53,828 bases of DNA from Rhodobacter sp. (GCA_027489175.1 JAIYAE010000037.1:1-53828); one strand, 5' to 3'; shown: positions 1 to 8,932, numbered from the stretch's first letter. Translations and numbers: made by a program. Notes: generated by a model from the sequence alone, not told the origin.

Positions 1-722
1 TAAAGCGCCCAGACCGGATCAACCACCGGCGCGCCGTGGCTGTCGATCAACAGGCGCTGGCCGTGGTCATCGCGATCCTCGTCATGGCCGCCCAGATGGA
101 TCTCGCCAACCAGGTGCAGGGGGAAAGCCTCCAAATAGGCCAATGGATCATAATTCTGATTGATGCCCGAGACATAGACGTTGTTCACGTCCAACAGAAG
201 GCCACAGCCGGTTCGGCGGGCGATCTCGGTCAGGAAGTCGACCTCGGTAATCGCCGTCTCGGTGAAGGCGATATAGGTCGACGGGTTTTCCAACAGCATC
301 CGCCGCCCAAGCACCGTCTGCACCTGATCAATATGGTCGCAGACCCGCGTCAAGGTGGCTGGCGTATAGGGCAAGGGCAGGAGGTCGTTCAGATAGGCCC
401 CGTCATGGGTGGACCAGGCCAGGTGTTCGGAAAAACTGGCCGGCTTCAGCCAGCCCACCAGAGTTTTCAGCCGCGCAAGGTGATCGGCATCCAACGGCCC
501 TTCGCCGCCGATTGACAGGCCCACCCCGTGGACCGAGATCGGGAACCGCTCTGCCAGGTGGCGCAATTGGGCCAGCGGGCGGCCGCCGTCGCCCAAGTAA
601 TTCTCGGCATGCACCTCAAGCCAGCCGACCGGGCCTGCATCGGCCATGATCGCGGCGAAGTGCTGCGGCTTGTAGCCGGTCCCGGGCTTGGCGGGCAGTC
701 CGTTTGCAGTCTGGTCAAGCAT
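1..722 (-). CDS. bufB: BufB: DUF692/MNIO-family bufferin-modifying enzyme (3' end outside window)
   Basis: About 240 N-terminal residues are in the window; the C-terminus lies beyond base 1. The start ATG at 722 follows a GGGGA-type site and gives [19 protein letters not shown]. The protein shows the DUF692 (MNIO, multinuclear non-heme iron-dependent oxidative enzyme) signatures in order: [59 protein letters not shown], and [10 protein letters not shown] followed by [14 protein letters not shown]. In this TIM-barrel family the His, Glu and Asp residues of these motifs bind iron. BufB enzymes oxidatively convert Cys residues of a small secreted precursor, giving a copper-binding bufferin. The adjacent upstream gene encodes exactly such a precursor, so the assignment is firm. 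A DUF2063 partner (bufC) would be expected just outside the left edge. Confidence 0.9.
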   Translation of the reverse strand, partial: MLDQTANGLPAKPGTGYKPQHFAAIMADAGPVGWLEVHAENYLGDGGRPLAQLRHLAERFPISVHGVGLSIGGEGPLDADHLARLKTLVGWLKPASFSEHLAWSTHDGAYLNDLLPLPYTPATLTRVCDHIDQVQTVLGRRMLLENPSTYIAFTETAITEVDFLTEIARRTGCGLLLDVNNVYVSGINQNYDPLAYLEAFPLHLVGEIHLGGHDEDRDDHGQRLLIDSHGAPVVDPVWAL

Positions 723-744
723 CACTGGTCCCCGTGGCAAAGCC

Positions 745-772
745 ACCCCCCGGGCCATAAGGGCCGGGGGGT
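745..772 (-). promoter_or_regulatory. Intercistronic hairpin between bufA and bufB
   Basis: A nine-base-pair stem ACCCCCCGG/CCGGGGGGT is extended after one G-G mismatch by CC/GG around an ATAA loop. It fills most of the 58-base gap between the bufA stop and the bufB start. No U-run follows it on the minus strand, so it is not a classic intrinsic terminator. A stability or partial-attenuation element, giving more precursor than enzyme, is an inference. Confidence 0.5.
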
Positions 773-780
773 GAGCGGCA

Positions 781-1077
781 TCAGCTGGCCATGTCGCGGT
801 CAAGCGCCTCAAGGCTGCCCATGCGGGCCATGCCGTCGCTGCCAGCGGGCAGTTCCATCGTCTCGCAGGTGCCAGCCGGGACCAGCTTCCAGGCATTGCC
901 CTGATAGTCGACTTTCGAGGTGCCCGCGCAGGTGGTGCCTTCACCGGCGGCGCAATCATTCTGGCCGGCAAGGGCCACGCCGAAGCACTTTTCGTTTTCC
1001 TGCGCCATGGCAGCAGTTGCCGACAGAGCGGCCATGAAAGCGCCGGCGATCACAAGGGTTTTGGTCTGGTACGACAT
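781..1077 (-). CDS. bufA: BufA1: bufferin precursor (DUF2282), secreted Cys-rich peptide
   Basis: This 98-residue protein has a signal peptide of about 26 residues ending AAMAQ, then a mature part with four Cys (31, 42, 50, 71) in the DUF2282 pattern [35 protein letters not shown]. These are hallmarks of BufA1-type bufferin precursors, ribosomally made peptides whose Cys side chains are modified by the MNIO enzyme and which bind copper in the periplasm. The ATG at 1077 was chosen because a purine-rich AAAGGA-type site precedes it and the signal peptide then starts immediately; the reading frame stays open to 1146 but adds an unlikely extension. The 27-residue tail after Cys71 has no Cys. It is the first gene of the operon, with bufB 58 bases downstream. 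Confidence 0.92.
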   Translation of the reverse strand: MSYQTKTLVIAGAFMAALSATAAMAQENEKCFGVALAGQNDCAAGEGTTCAGTSKVDYQGNAWKLVPAGTCETMELPAGSDGMARMGSLEALDRDMAS

Positions 1078-1153
1078 GGAGGCATCCTTTTCGGGGGTTT
1101 GGGTTGCTGTGGTCGAAATCGGTGTGACCGCCTGTTTGCGGCACAACGGTCAG

Positions 1154-1178
1154 TTCGCCGGGGGTCATAGGATGTTAC
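1154..1178 (-). promoter_or_regulatory. Candidate ECF-sigma promoter of bufAB
   Basis: On the minus strand GTAACA (1178-1173) is separated by 15 bases from CGAA (1157-1154), about 75 bases before the bufA start. This resembles the GTAACC/CGAA promoters used by SigF-type ECF sigma factors on bufferin operons in Caulobacter. The sixth base and the spacing are not exact, so this is a candidate only. Confidence 0.35.
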
Positions 1179-1233
1179 GCCTGAAACCAGTGGCCTACGG
1201 TTTCGTGACCACGACTGTTGAGCAGCGAAACGC

Positions 1234-1263
1234 AAAAAGCCCCCGCATATCTGCAGGGGCTTT
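1234..1263 (-). terminator. Intrinsic terminator of thrS
   Basis: On the minus strand AAAGCCCCTGCA and TGCGGGGGCTTT form a 12-base stem with one mismatch around a GATA loop, followed by a T-run. It starts 22 bases after the thrS stop and separates thrS from the bufA promoter. Confidence 0.85.
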
Positions 1264-1285
1264 CATTTGAAATCGTGGTGTTAGA

Positions 1286-3232
1286 TCAGTTTCCCGAGGG
1301 CGGCAGCGCCTCAAACCCGAAGGTAGAGAGCGCAGATTCGAGGCTGATTGTTTCAGTCCGCGTCTCGCCCAGGCGACGGACTGAAACAGTTCGCCCCTCA
1401 ACTTCCTGCATGCCCACGGCCAGGATCACCGGAACCTTGCCCACCGAATGCTCGCGCACCTTGTAGTTGATCTTTTCGTTGCGGACGTCCGCCTCGGCCC
1501 GGACACCGGCCTTCTGCAAGGCGGCCACCACCTCATGCACGAAGGGGTCCGCATCCGAAACGATGCTGGCCACGACAACCTGCCGCGGGGCCAGCCAGAA
1601 GGGCAGCTTTCCAGCGTAGTTTTCCAGAAGGATGCCGATGAAGCGTTCAAACGACCCCAGAACCGCGCGGTGCAGCATGTAGGGCATATGCTTCATGCCA
1701 TCTTCACCCACATATTCCGCGCCCAGGCGGTCCGGCAGCTGCGCGTCCACCTGGAAGGTGCCGCATTGCCACTGGCGGCCGATCGCATCGGTCAGCTTGA
1801 AGTCAAGCTTTGGCCCGTAGAAAGCGCCGTCACCGGGGTTGATCTCATAGGGCAGGCCCAGCTTTTCGATGGCGTTCGTCAGCGCACCCTCGACGATATC
1901 CCACTGCGCATCGGTGCCGATCCGAACCTCGGGCCGGGTGGAAAGCTTGATCTCGAAACTGTCGAATCCAAGGTCCTTGTAGACGCTGGACAGAAGCCGG
2001 ATGAACCCGGCGCATTCGCCTTCGATCTGACTTTCCGTGCAGAAGATATGCGCATCGTCCTGCGTGAAGCCACGCACCCGCATCAGGCCATGCATCGAGC
2101 CTGAGGATTCATACCGGTGGCAGGACCCGAACTCCGCCAGCCTGAGCGGCAGGTCGCGGTAGGATTTCAGGCCCTGGTTATAGACCTGCACATGGCAGGG
2201 GCAGTTCATCGGCTTCAGCGCGTTGATGCGCTTTTCCTTGGCGCCCTCTTCGTCCACCTCGACGATGAACATGTTCTCGCGGTAGGCCTCCCAGTGGCCT
2301 GAGCGTTCCCAAAGCACCCGGTCCACGACCTGCGGCGTCTTGATTTCCTTGTAACCGGCCTGCCGCAGACGCCCGCGCATGTAATCCTCAAGCTGGCGAT
2401 AGATCGTCCAGCCGTTCGGATGCCAGAAGACCATGCCGGGGGCTTCTTCCTGAATGTGGAACAGCTCCATTTCGCGGCCCAGCTTGCGGTGGTCGCGTTT
2501 CGCGGCCTCTTCCAGCATCGTGAGGTGGGCCTTGAGGTCGTCGCGGTTGCGGAAGGCGACGCCGTAGATGCGTTGCAGCACCGGGCGGCTGGCATCGCCA
2601 AGCCAGTAGGCCCCCGCCACATGCGTCAGCTTGAACGCATCCGCCGGAACCTGCCCCGTGTGCTGCAGGTGCGGGCCGCGGCAGAGGTCTTGCCAAGGCC
2701 CATGCCAATACATCCGCAGGTCTTCGCCTTCGGGGATGCGGTCGATCAGCTCCAGCTTGAAGGGTTCGCCCCGGCCCCGGTAGTATTCGATGGCCTTTTC
2801 GCGCGGCCAGACTTCTGTCCGCACCGGATCACGCGCGTTGATGATCTGCTTCATCCGGGCTTCGATCTGGCCGAGGTCTTCGGGCGTGAACGGCTCGGCC
2901 CGGTCAAAGTCGTAGAACCAGCCGTAATCGCGCACCGGGCCGATGGTGACCTTCACATCCGGCCAGATCTCCTGCACGGCGCGGGCCATGATATGCGCAA
3001 GGTCGTGCCGGATCAGCTCCAGCGCCGGGGCTTCATCCTTCAACGTGTTCAGGCTAATCTTGGCATCCGCCTGGATCGGCCAGGCCATGTCCCAATGGGC
3101 GCCGTTGACCTGCGCCGAGATCGACGCCTTGGCCAGCGACGGCGCAATCGATGCCGCCACTTCGGCAGGCGTTACCCCAGCAGGGTATTGGCGGATGTTG
3201 CCGTCGGGAAATGTCAGGGAAATCTGGGCCAT
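1286..3232 (-). CDS. thrS: Threonine--tRNA ligase
   Basis: Class II aminoacyl-tRNA synthetase that charges tRNA-Thr. At 648 residues it has the full bacterial architecture: an N-terminal TGS domain (about 1-62), an editing domain with HDLAH at 76-80 that removes mischarged serine, the catalytic core with the zinc-site segment [12 protein letters not shown] and motif 2 (FGSCHRYE), motif 3 near [15 protein letters not shown], and a C-terminal anticodon-binding domain ([12 protein letters not shown] onward). The ATG at 3232 gives [11 protein letters not shown], the usual TGS beginning. It is a single-gene unit ended by the hairpin at 1234-1263. Nothing looks degraded. Confidence 0.98.
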   Translation of the reverse strand: MAQISLTFPDGNIRQYPAGVTPAEVAASIAPSLAKASISAQVNGAHWDMAWPIQADAKISLNTLKDEAPALELIRHDLAHIMARAVQEIWPDVKVTIGPVRDYGWFYDFDRAEPFTPEDLGQIEARMKQIINARDPVRTEVWPREKAIEYYRGRGEPFKLELIDRIPEGEDLRMYWHGPWQDLCRGPHLQHTGQVPADAFKLTHVAGAYWLGDASRPVLQRIYGVAFRNRDDLKAHLTMLEEAAKRDHRKLGREMELFHIQEEAPGMVFWHPNGWTIYRQLEDYMRGRLRQAGYKEIKTPQVVDRVLWERSGHWEAYRENMFIVEVDEEGAKEKRINALKPMNCPCHVQVYNQGLKSYRDLPLRLAEFGSCHRYESSGSMHGLMRVRGFTQDDAHIFCTESQIEGECAGFIRLLSSVYKDLGFDSFEIKLSTRPEVRIGTDAQWDIVEGALTNAIEKLGLPYEINPGDGAFYGPKLDFKLTDAIGRQWQCGTFQVDAQLPDRLGAEYVGEDGMKHMPYMLHRAVLGSFERFIGILLENYAGKLPFWLAPRQVVVASIVSDADPFVHEVVAALQKAGVRAEADVRNEKINYKVREHSVGKVPVILAVGMQEVEGRTVSVRRLGETRTETISLESALSTFGFEALPPSGN

Positions 3233-3395
3233 GGGCCGTCTCCTCGTCAGTTTGGCGCCTACGAAACGCCCGGTTGCGGGTTATGTCGGCGATGGTTTGC
3301 CAAGCGGACCGGGGGATGTCAACCCATGGGCGGTTCTTCGCGCGTCGGTTGCACTGCCCCTCACCCTTGGCGGCCTTGGCTCCTATATTGATGGC

Positions 3396-4193
3396 ATGAC
3401 AACCTTTCTCACCACGCCGCAGGGTCGCCACATCGCGTATCACAAGACCCCTGGCCGGGGGCCTGGTGTCGTGTTTCTGGGCGGCTTCCGGTCGGACATG
3501 ACCGGCTCCAAGGCGCTGGCCCTGCAGGCTTGGGCCGAGGCCGAGGGCCGGGCCTTCCTGCGCTTTGACTATTCCGGGCATGGCGCGTCCCACGGAGCCT
3601 TCACCGATGGCGCGATCAGCGACTGGCGCGAGGATGCGGCGGCCGTGATCGAGGTGCTGACCGATGGGCCGCAGATCCTGATCGGGTCGTCGATGGGCGG
3701 CTGGATTTCGCTTCTTCTGGCGCGCGACATGCCGGACCATGTGGCCGGGCTGATCGGGATCGCGGCCGCCCCGGATTTCACCGAACGGATGTGGGATGCA
3801 GAGTTCTCGCTTGCCGACCGCACGACGCTTCTTGAAACGGGGGTCATCTATCGCCCCTCGGAATATTCGGACCAACCCTACCCGATCACCCGCCGCCTGA
3901 TCGAGGATGGCCGGCAGAACCTCGTGCTGGCCCTGCCGCTGAACCTGCCTGTTCCCGTGCGCCTGCTGCAGGGGACGGCGGATGTCGATGTGCCGCCGTC
4001 TGTGGCACTTGGGCTTCTTGACCACATCGTGAGCCCAGATCTGCAACTGACACTCGTCAAGGGGGCCGACCATCGGTTTTCCACCCCGTCCTGCCTTGAT
4101 CTGCTGACCAGGACGGTGGAAGAGCTTTTGCAACCGCGTGGAACCACCCAGCCTGCCGTGATGGAGCCTTTGCATAAATCGAACATCGCATAG
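3396..4193 (+). CDS. Alpha/beta hydrolase, ABHD10-like serine hydrolase
   Basis: A 265-residue cytosolic serine hydrolase. The frame stays open far upstream, but that part is antisense to thrS; the ATG at 3396 gives MTTFLTTPQGRHIAYHK, the natural start of the fold. The oxyanion-loop segment is VVFLGGFRSDMTGSKA, the nucleophile elbow is GSSMGG, the acid is in GTADVDVP and the catalytic His in GADHRFS. The FLGGFRSDMTG and FLRFDYSGHG segments resemble mammalian ABHD10-type acyl-protein thioesterases and their alphaproteobacterial relatives; the substrate here is unknown. It is divergent from thrS and precedes a second alpha/beta hydrolase gene by 135 bases. Confidence 0.85.
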   Translation: MTTFLTTPQGRHIAYHKTPGRGPGVVFLGGFRSDMTGSKALALQAWAEAEGRAFLRFDYSGHGASHGAFTDGAISDWREDAAAVIEVLTDGPQILIGSSMGGWISLLLARDMPDHVAGLIGIAAAPDFTERMWDAEFSLADRTTLLETGVIYRPSEYSDQPYPITRRLIEDGRQNLVLALPLNLPVPVRLLQGTADVDVPPSVALGLLDHIVSPDLQLTLVKGADHRFSTPSCLDLLTRTVEELLQPRGTTQPAVMEPLHKSNIA

Positions 4194-4328
4194 CGATCAG
4201 TCGGTCTGACGATGATTGCCGCAAAGCATAATCCTGCTTTGAATCCATTGGCTTGTCAGGTATGATGCCGGGATGATCGCTTTCGATAAACCTTCAAAAT
4301 CCTGTATCTGGTCCAGCAGGCGACCGCG

Positions 4329-5048
4329 ATGAATGAGCCTGTTGTCCTGATCCCGGGTTTCATGGCCGATGCACGGGCCTTCATGCCGCAGATCGCCCAG
4401 CTTGGTGCGACCCGGCAGATCATCCTCTTGACCCCGGGCTTTGCCGACAGCATCGAAAAGGTTGCCACCGAAGCCGCTCCAAACCTGCCGCCGCGCTTTG
4501 CCGTCATCGGGCACGGGCTTGGCGGCAATATCGCGATCGAGCTTTTGCGCCGCCGTCCCGACGCGGTCAGCCGGATCACCCTGATCGCCACCGATCCCCT
4601 GCCCGAACCCCCGCAGCTTGCCGCCGCGCAAGAGGCGCTGATCGTCGCCGCAAAGACCGGCCATATGGCGGATTGCATCGCCCAGATGCTGCCCGAAGCG
4701 GCCCTTTACCCGGCCCCCTGGCGGGCCGAGGTGATGGCACTGGTGCAGGACATGGCCACCACACTGGGGCCAGAGCAGTTCACCCGCCAGATGCGCGCCA
4801 TGCAGCGCCGCCCGGATCAGCAGAAGACCCTGCGCAAGGCCCATGTCCCGACCCTGATCATGGCGGGTGCTGCGGATACCATCGTTCCCCGCCGCCGGGC
4901 CGAGTTTCTGGCCGGCATGATGCCGCATGGCTGCCTCGAAATCATCGCCGAGGCCGGGCACCTGCCCCAGCTGGAACAGCCCGAGGCGGTGACGAAGGCG
5001 CTGGAGACGTTCCTGTCGGGCCGCCTCCCAACGCTGCTTCTGGCCTGA
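4329..5048 (+). CDS. Alpha/beta hydrolase-fold protein lacking the nucleophile Ser
   Basis: A 239-residue protein with the standard fold: VVLIPGFMADARAF after the start, nucleophile elbow at 61-66, acid loop MAGAADTIVP (Asp183) and His loop EAGHLPQLEQP (His211). The elbow reads GHGLGG instead of GHSLGG: codon GGG (Gly63) stands where the Ser codon is expected. Acid and His are kept. The protein may have lost hydrolysis, or act as a binding or scaffold protein. The frame is otherwise clean and codon use matches the neighbours, so it is not an ordinary pseudogene. The stop lies two bases before the convergent phaZ stop. The ribosome binding site (AGGCG) is weak. Confidence 0.75.
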   Translation: MNEPVVLIPGFMADARAFMPQIAQLGATRQIILLTPGFADSIEKVATEAAPNLPPRFAVIGHGLGGNIAIELLRRRPDAVSRITLIATDPLPEPPQLAAAQEALIVAAKTGHMADCIAQMLPEAALYPAPWRAEVMALVQDMATTLGPEQFTRQMRAMQRRPDQQKTLRKAHVPTLIMAGAADTIVPRRRAEFLAGMMPHGCLEIIAEAGHLPQLEQPEAVTKALETFLSGRLPTLLLA

Positions 5049-5050
5049 GG

Positions 5051-6337
5051 TCAGCCGCCCGAGGCGAGCGAGATCTGCGGCTTGCGCCCACCCGCCGTCT
5101 TGTCACGACCGGCCGCCTTGTCGATGAAGCTCAGCACCAGCGGGCGGATGTTGAGGCGCCAGCTTTTCCCGGCGAAGATGCCGTAATGTCCGGCGCCAGG
5201 CTCAAGATGCTGGGCCTTCTGGTCATCGGACAGCCCAGTCAACAGCTTCAGCGCCGCAACGCATTGCCCGGGCGCCGAGATGTCGTCATTCGCGCCCTCA
5301 ACCGTCATCACCGCCACCGAGGTGATGGCCCCCATATCCACCTTGCGGCCGGCTACCACAAAGCTGTTCGTCGCAATCTCACGGTTCTTGAAGATCCGCT
5401 CCACCGTGGACAGGTAGAATTCGGCCGTCATGTCCATCACGGCCAGGTATTCGTCATAGAACCGGTTGTGCGCGTCATGATCCGACGCCTCCCCGCGCGA
5501 GACGCGGAAGATCTGTTCGGAAAACGCCTTGCTGTGCCGTTCAGCGTTCATGGTGATGAAGCTTTGCAGCTGCAGAAGGCCCGGATAGACCAGCCGCCCG
5601 GCCCCCTTGTACTTGAAGCCGACGCGCTGGATCGCGAGGTGTTCCAGCTGGCCCATGGTCACGCGGCGGCCAAAATCGGTCACCTCGGTCGCGGCGGCGT
5701 CGGGGTCGACCGGGCCACCGATCAGCACCAGCGATTTCGGCTGCGCGTCCGGGTCTTCGGCGGCCAGATAGGCAACCGCCGCCAGCGTCAGCGGCACCGG
5801 CTGGCAGACGGCAATCACATGGGTCTCGGGGCCGAGATGCTTCATGAACTCGGCCAGATAAAGCGTGTAATCCTCAACGTCGAACTTGCCGGCGCTGACG
5901 GGGATGTCGCGGGCATTGTGCCAGTCGGTCACATAGACATCGGCATCGGCCAGCAGGCTGGCCACGGTGGACCGCAGCAGCGTGGCGTAATGCCCCGACA
6001 TCGGGGCCACCAGCAGCACCTTGCGCGCCATCGGCGGGCGGCGGCGGACAAAGAATTGCACCAGATCGCCAAAGGGCTTTTCCACGACCGGTTTCACATC
6101 CACCAGATGATCCTGCCCGTCCGGCCCGACGATGGAGCGGATGCCCCAGTCCGGCTTGGCGATCATCCGGCTGAAGCTGCGTTCGGCCACTTCGCCCCAG
6201 GCGGCGATCATCGGCAGCATCGGGTTCATCGACATCGCAAAGGCCGGATAAGACGCCATGGCCCGCGCAGTCGCCCCCAACCACTCATTCGTGTTGCGGG
6301 CGCTTTCCATCAGGTCATAGGTGAACATATACTTCAT
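5051..6337 (-). CDS. phaZ: Intracellular polyhydroxyalkanoate depolymerase
   Basis: A 428-residue protein of the intracellular PHB depolymerase family, which hydrolyses native polyhydroxybutyrate granules to hydroxybutyrate. The start ATG at 6337 follows AGGAGA and gives MKYMFTYDLMESARN, the typical beginning; an upstream extension of 12 codons is unlikely. The family uses Cys in the lipase-like box, seen here as VIAVCQP (Cys178), with VLLVAPMSGHYATLLR as the conserved region before it and GAGHYGIFAGKSWR carrying the catalytic His. No signal peptide is present, fitting a granule-associated enzyme. It is divergent from phaC, the usual arrangement in Rhodobacteraceae, with a 123-base shared upstream region. 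Confidence 0.95.
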   Translation of the reverse strand: MKYMFTYDLMESARNTNEWLGATARAMASYPAFAMSMNPMLPMIAAWGEVAERSFSRMIAKPDWGIRSIVGPDGQDHLVDVKPVVEKPFGDLVQFFVRRRPPMARKVLLVAPMSGHYATLLRSTVASLLADADVYVTDWHNARDIPVSAGKFDVEDYTLYLAEFMKHLGPETHVIAVCQPVPLTLAAVAYLAAEDPDAQPKSLVLIGGPVDPDAAATEVTDFGRRVTMGQLEHLAIQRVGFKYKGAGRLVYPGLLQLQSFITMNAERHSKAFSEQIFRVSRGEASDHDAHNRFYDEYLAVMDMTAEFYLSTVERIFKNREIATNSFVVAGRKVDMGAITSVAVMTVEGANDDISAPGQCVAALKLLTGLSDDQKAQHLEPGAGHYGIFAGKSWRLNIRPLVLSFIDKAAGRDKTAGGRKPQISLASGG

Positions 6338-6425
6338 CACGTCTCCTTGCCCGCAAGGGGGCCGATGTGGCATGGCCGACCCGGGAGATCAGACCAGGGT
6401 TCAAGACCGGTGAGCTGCCACAATG

Positions 6426-6436
6426 CTGCACAGCGG
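6426..6436 (+). promoter_or_regulatory. Imperfect PhaR-type site between phaZ and phaC
   Basis: CTGC-ACA-GCGG, one mismatch from the CTGC-N3-GCAG operator seen twice before phaP, lies 25 bases before the phaC start. A weak site only. Confidence 0.25.
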
Positions 6437-6460
6437 CGACGATAGGGGGGAAACGTTAGC

Positions 6461-8278
6461 ATGACAACAGAAGAGAATGTGCCGGACGCTCACGAAAGTG
6501 ACGCTGAAGCGCGCAGCGCCCGGCTGAATGCTAACCTTGCAAAGGTTGATGAGTTGTCAAAGCGCCTAACGGCGGCATTGACGCATCGGCAGCAGACCGA
6601 CCCTGCGCTGCACGGCCCCGCGCCGGACGTCTACATGAAGGCCGCCGCCGCCTATCTGGCCGAGATGATGCAGAACCCCGCCCGCGTCGTCGAACATCAG
6701 GTCAGCTACTGGGGCAAGACCCTGAAGCATTATGTCGAGGCGCAGCAGACCCTCGCCAAGGGCGAGTTCAAGGCGCCCCCCGATCCCGGCCCCAAGGACC
6801 GCCGCTTTGCCAACCCGCTGTGGGACACCCATCCCTTCTTCAACTATCTCAAGCAGCAATACCTGCTGAACGCCGAAGCCATCACCACCGCCGTCGACGA
6901 CATGGAGATGCTTGACCCCGCTGACCGCCGCCGCGTGGATTACTTCACCCGCCAGATCGTCGACATGTTCAGCCCGACCAACTTTCTTGGCACCAACCCC
7001 GAAGCGCTGGAGCGTGCGGTTGAAACCGACGGGATGAGCCTGGTGCAAGGCCTGGAGAACCTGGTCCGCGACATCGAAAGCAATCAGGGCGATCTTCTGG
7101 TCACCTTGGCGGACCGTGAGGCGTTCAAGGTCGGCGAAAACCTTGCCACGACGCCCGGCGAAGTCGTCTACCGCAACCGGATGCTGGAGCTGATCCAATA
7201 CGCCCCCACGACCGAGAAGGTCCACAAGACCCCGCTGCTGATCTTCCCGCCCTGGATCAACAAATTCTACATCATGGACCTGAAGCCCGCGAATTCGCTG
7301 ATCAAGTGGATCGTGGATCAGGGGTTTACGCTCTTCGTCGTCTCATGGGTCAACCCGGACGCAAGCTATGCCGGCACCAGCATGGACGACTACATGCGCG
7401 ACGGCTACCTCCGCGCCATGGCCGAGGTGCGGCGCATCACCGGTGAACCGCAGATCAACGCCGTCGGCTATTGCATCGCGGGCACCACGCTGGGCCTGAC
7501 CTTGGCGCATCTGCAAAAGGCCGGGGATGACAGCGTCAAGTCCGCGACCTTCTTCACCACGCTGGCCGATTTTTCGGACCCGGGCGAAGTGGGCGTGTTC
7601 CTGAACGACGATTTCGTTGACGGCATCGAACGCCAGACCGCGCAGGACGGCATCCTGTCGCGCAAGTTCATGAGCCGGACCTTCAGCTTCCTGCGCTCGA
7701 ACGACCTGATCTATCAGCCCGCGATCAAATCCTACATGCTGGGCGAAGCGCCACCGGCCTTTGACCTTCTTTACTGGAACGGCGATGGCACCAACCTGCC
7801 CGCGACCATGGCCATCGAATACCTGCGCGGCCTTTGTCAGGGCGATGGTTTTGCCAAGGGCGAATTCCCGGTCTTTGGCCGCCCGGTCAGCCTTGCCGAC
7901 ATCAAGCTGCCGATCTGCGCGATTGCCTGCGAGACGGACCACATCGCCCACTGGCGCGGCAGCTTCAACGGCGTGAAACAGATGGGATCGAAGGACAAGA
8001 CCTTCATCCTCTCTGAATCTGGCCACATCGCCGGGATCATCAATCCGCCCGCCAAGGACAAGTACGGCCACTACACCAATGATGGCCCGGTGACCGGCGA
8101 CCCCGACGCCTGGCGCAAGGCAGCCACCTTCCACAAGGGCAGCTGGTGGCCCCGCTGGCGCGACTGGCTGGCCGACCGGTCCGGCCCCATGGTCAAGGCC
8201 CGCAAACCGGCCGATTCGCTGTGCCCGGCACCGGGCAAATATGTGGTCACGACCCCTGACCCTCAGTCGCCCGGCTGA
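6461..8278 (+). CDS. phaC: Class I polyhydroxyalkanoate synthase
   Basis: A 605-residue synthase that polymerises (R)-3-hydroxyacyl-CoA into PHB on the granule surface. The lipase-like box is GYCIAG with nucleophile Cys338; Asp493 (CETDHIAHWRGS) and His522 (ESGHIAGIINPP) complete the triad. The N-terminal PhaC_N domain covers about 120-290 (NPLWDTHPFFNYLKQQYLL; PPWINKFYIMDL), followed by the alpha/beta hydrolase catalytic domain. Length fits single-subunit class I enzymes. The ATG at 6461 has AGGGGGG about ten bases upstream. It is followed by the phasin gene phaP, which has its own promoter at 8347-8375. Confidence 0.97.
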   Translation: MTTEENVPDAHESDAEARSARLNANLAKVDELSKRLTAALTHRQQTDPALHGPAPDVYMKAAAAYLAEMMQNPARVVEHQVSYWGKTLKHYVEAQQTLAKGEFKAPPDPGPKDRRFANPLWDTHPFFNYLKQQYLLNAEAITTAVDDMEMLDPADRRRVDYFTRQIVDMFSPTNFLGTNPEALERAVETDGMSLVQGLENLVRDIESNQGDLLVTLADREAFKVGENLATTPGEVVYRNRMLELIQYAPTTEKVHKTPLLIFPPWINKFYIMDLKPANSLIKWIVDQGFTLFVVSWVNPDASYAGTSMDDYMRDGYLRAMAEVRRITGEPQINAVGYCIAGTTLGLTLAHLQKAGDDSVKSATFFTTLADFSDPGEVGVFLNDDFVDGIERQTAQDGILSRKFMSRTFSFLRSNDLIYQPAIKSYMLGEAPPAFDLLYWNGDGTNLPATMAIEYLRGLCQGDGFAKGEFPVFGRPVSLADIKLPICAIACETDHIAHWRGSFNGVKQMGSKDKTFILSESGHIAGIINPPAKDKYGHYTNDGPVTGDPDAWRKAATFHKGSWWPRWRDWLADRSGPMVKARKPADSLCPAPGKYVVTTPDPQSPG

Positions 8279-8327
8279 CATTTCAGCCGCATTCCGCAGG
8301 GTTAGCTTCGCGCAACCTCCAGTTTCG

Positions 8328-8338
8328 CTGCAGCGCAG
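8328..8338 (+). promoter_or_regulatory. PhaR operator 1 upstream of phaP
   Basis: Exact CTGC-AGC-GCAG. PhaR of Paracoccus and Rhodobacter is known to bind TGC-rich CTGC-N3-GCAG inverted repeats before phasin genes. It lies 27 bases (start to start) upstream of operator 2, just before the predicted -35 element. Confidence 0.75.
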
Positions 8339-8346
8339 AAAGGGGC

Positions 8347-8375
8347 TTGAATTGCTGCACTGCAGCATCTATATC
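8347..8375 (+). promoter_or_regulatory. phaP promoter with PhaR operator 2 in its spacer
   Basis: TTGAAT (8347-8352) and TATATC (8370-8375) are separated by exactly 17 bases, a good sigma-70-type promoter. A second exact operator, CTGC-ACT-GCAG (8355-8365), lies wholly inside the spacer, so bound PhaR would block RNA polymerase. The phaP start is about 50 bases downstream with GGAGAGAAG as its ribosome binding site. Confidence 0.7.
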
Positions 8376-8425
8376 TTGGTCATCGAAGGGCGGGCGGGTG
8401 CTCGCACTCAAGCGGAGAGAAGCAA

Positions 8426-8875
8426 ATGACCAAGACCCCCGATTTCGCCAAGACCATGCAAGACATGATGGCCTCGTTCCCGGTGGACAGCTCTGCCCTG
8501 CAGAACGCGTTCAAGACCCAGGCCGCCTTTGCCGAGAAGTTCTCGAAAGTCGCCATCGAAGCCGCCGAAAAGTCGACCGAGATTTCCGCCAAGTGGACCA
8601 AGGACACCCTGTCCAAAGTCGCAGACATGTCGAAAGCCAAGGCCGAGCCGACCGACTACACCAAAGCCGCGACCGATTTCGCCTCGGCCGCTGCCGAGAT
8701 GGCCGCGGAAAACATGGCCGCCTTCGCCGAGATCGCGAAGAAAGTGCAGATGGAAACCGTTGAGCTGATGCTCGCCGCCGGCAAGGACATGTCGGAAGAC
8801 GCGACCGCCGTGGTCAAGAAAGCCACTGCCGAAGTGACCTCGGTCGCCAAGAAAGCCGCTGCCGCCGCGAAGTAA
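8426..8875 (+). CDS. phaP: Phasin (PHB granule-coating protein)
   Basis: A 149-residue, Ala- and Lys-rich, strongly helical protein of the phasin family. It starts MTKTPDFAKTMQDMMASFP and contains heptad-like repeats rich in AAxxA and KKA, ending VAKKAAAAAK. Phasins coat PHB granules and control their size and number. It has no signal peptide and no Cys. It follows phaC by 147 bases, which hold its own promoter and two PhaR operators, and is closed by a strong terminator at 8899. In related bacteria PhaR represses phaP until granules titrate the repressor away; the operators here fit that model. Confidence 0.93.
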   Translation: MTKTPDFAKTMQDMMASFPVDSSALQNAFKTQAAFAEKFSKVAIEAAEKSTEISAKWTKDTLSKVADMSKAKAEPTDYTKAATDFASAAAEMAAENMAAFAEIAKKVQMETVELMLAAGKDMSEDATAVVKKATAEVTSVAKKAAAAAK

Positions 8876-8898
8876 TCGCGCGCAGGTTCATGAGTTGC

Positions 8899-8932
8899 GG
8901 GCCCGGGGGCAACCCTGGGCCCTTTTCCTTTT
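8899..8932 (+). terminator. Intrinsic terminator of phaP
   Basis: GGGCCCGGGG and CCCTGGGCCC pair over ten positions (one G-U) around a GCAA tetraloop, followed by TTTTCCTTTT. It lies 24 bases after the phaP stop and before the GST gene. Confidence 0.9.

Noticed and set aside
6426..6436. PhaR operator before phaC
   Set aside because: Only a one-mismatch match (GCGG for GCAG), so kept as a weak site and not used as evidence for phaC control.
4673..6445. A 590-codon plus-strand frame over phaZ
   Set aside because: Antisense to phaZ, no recognisable domains, composition of a shadow frame.
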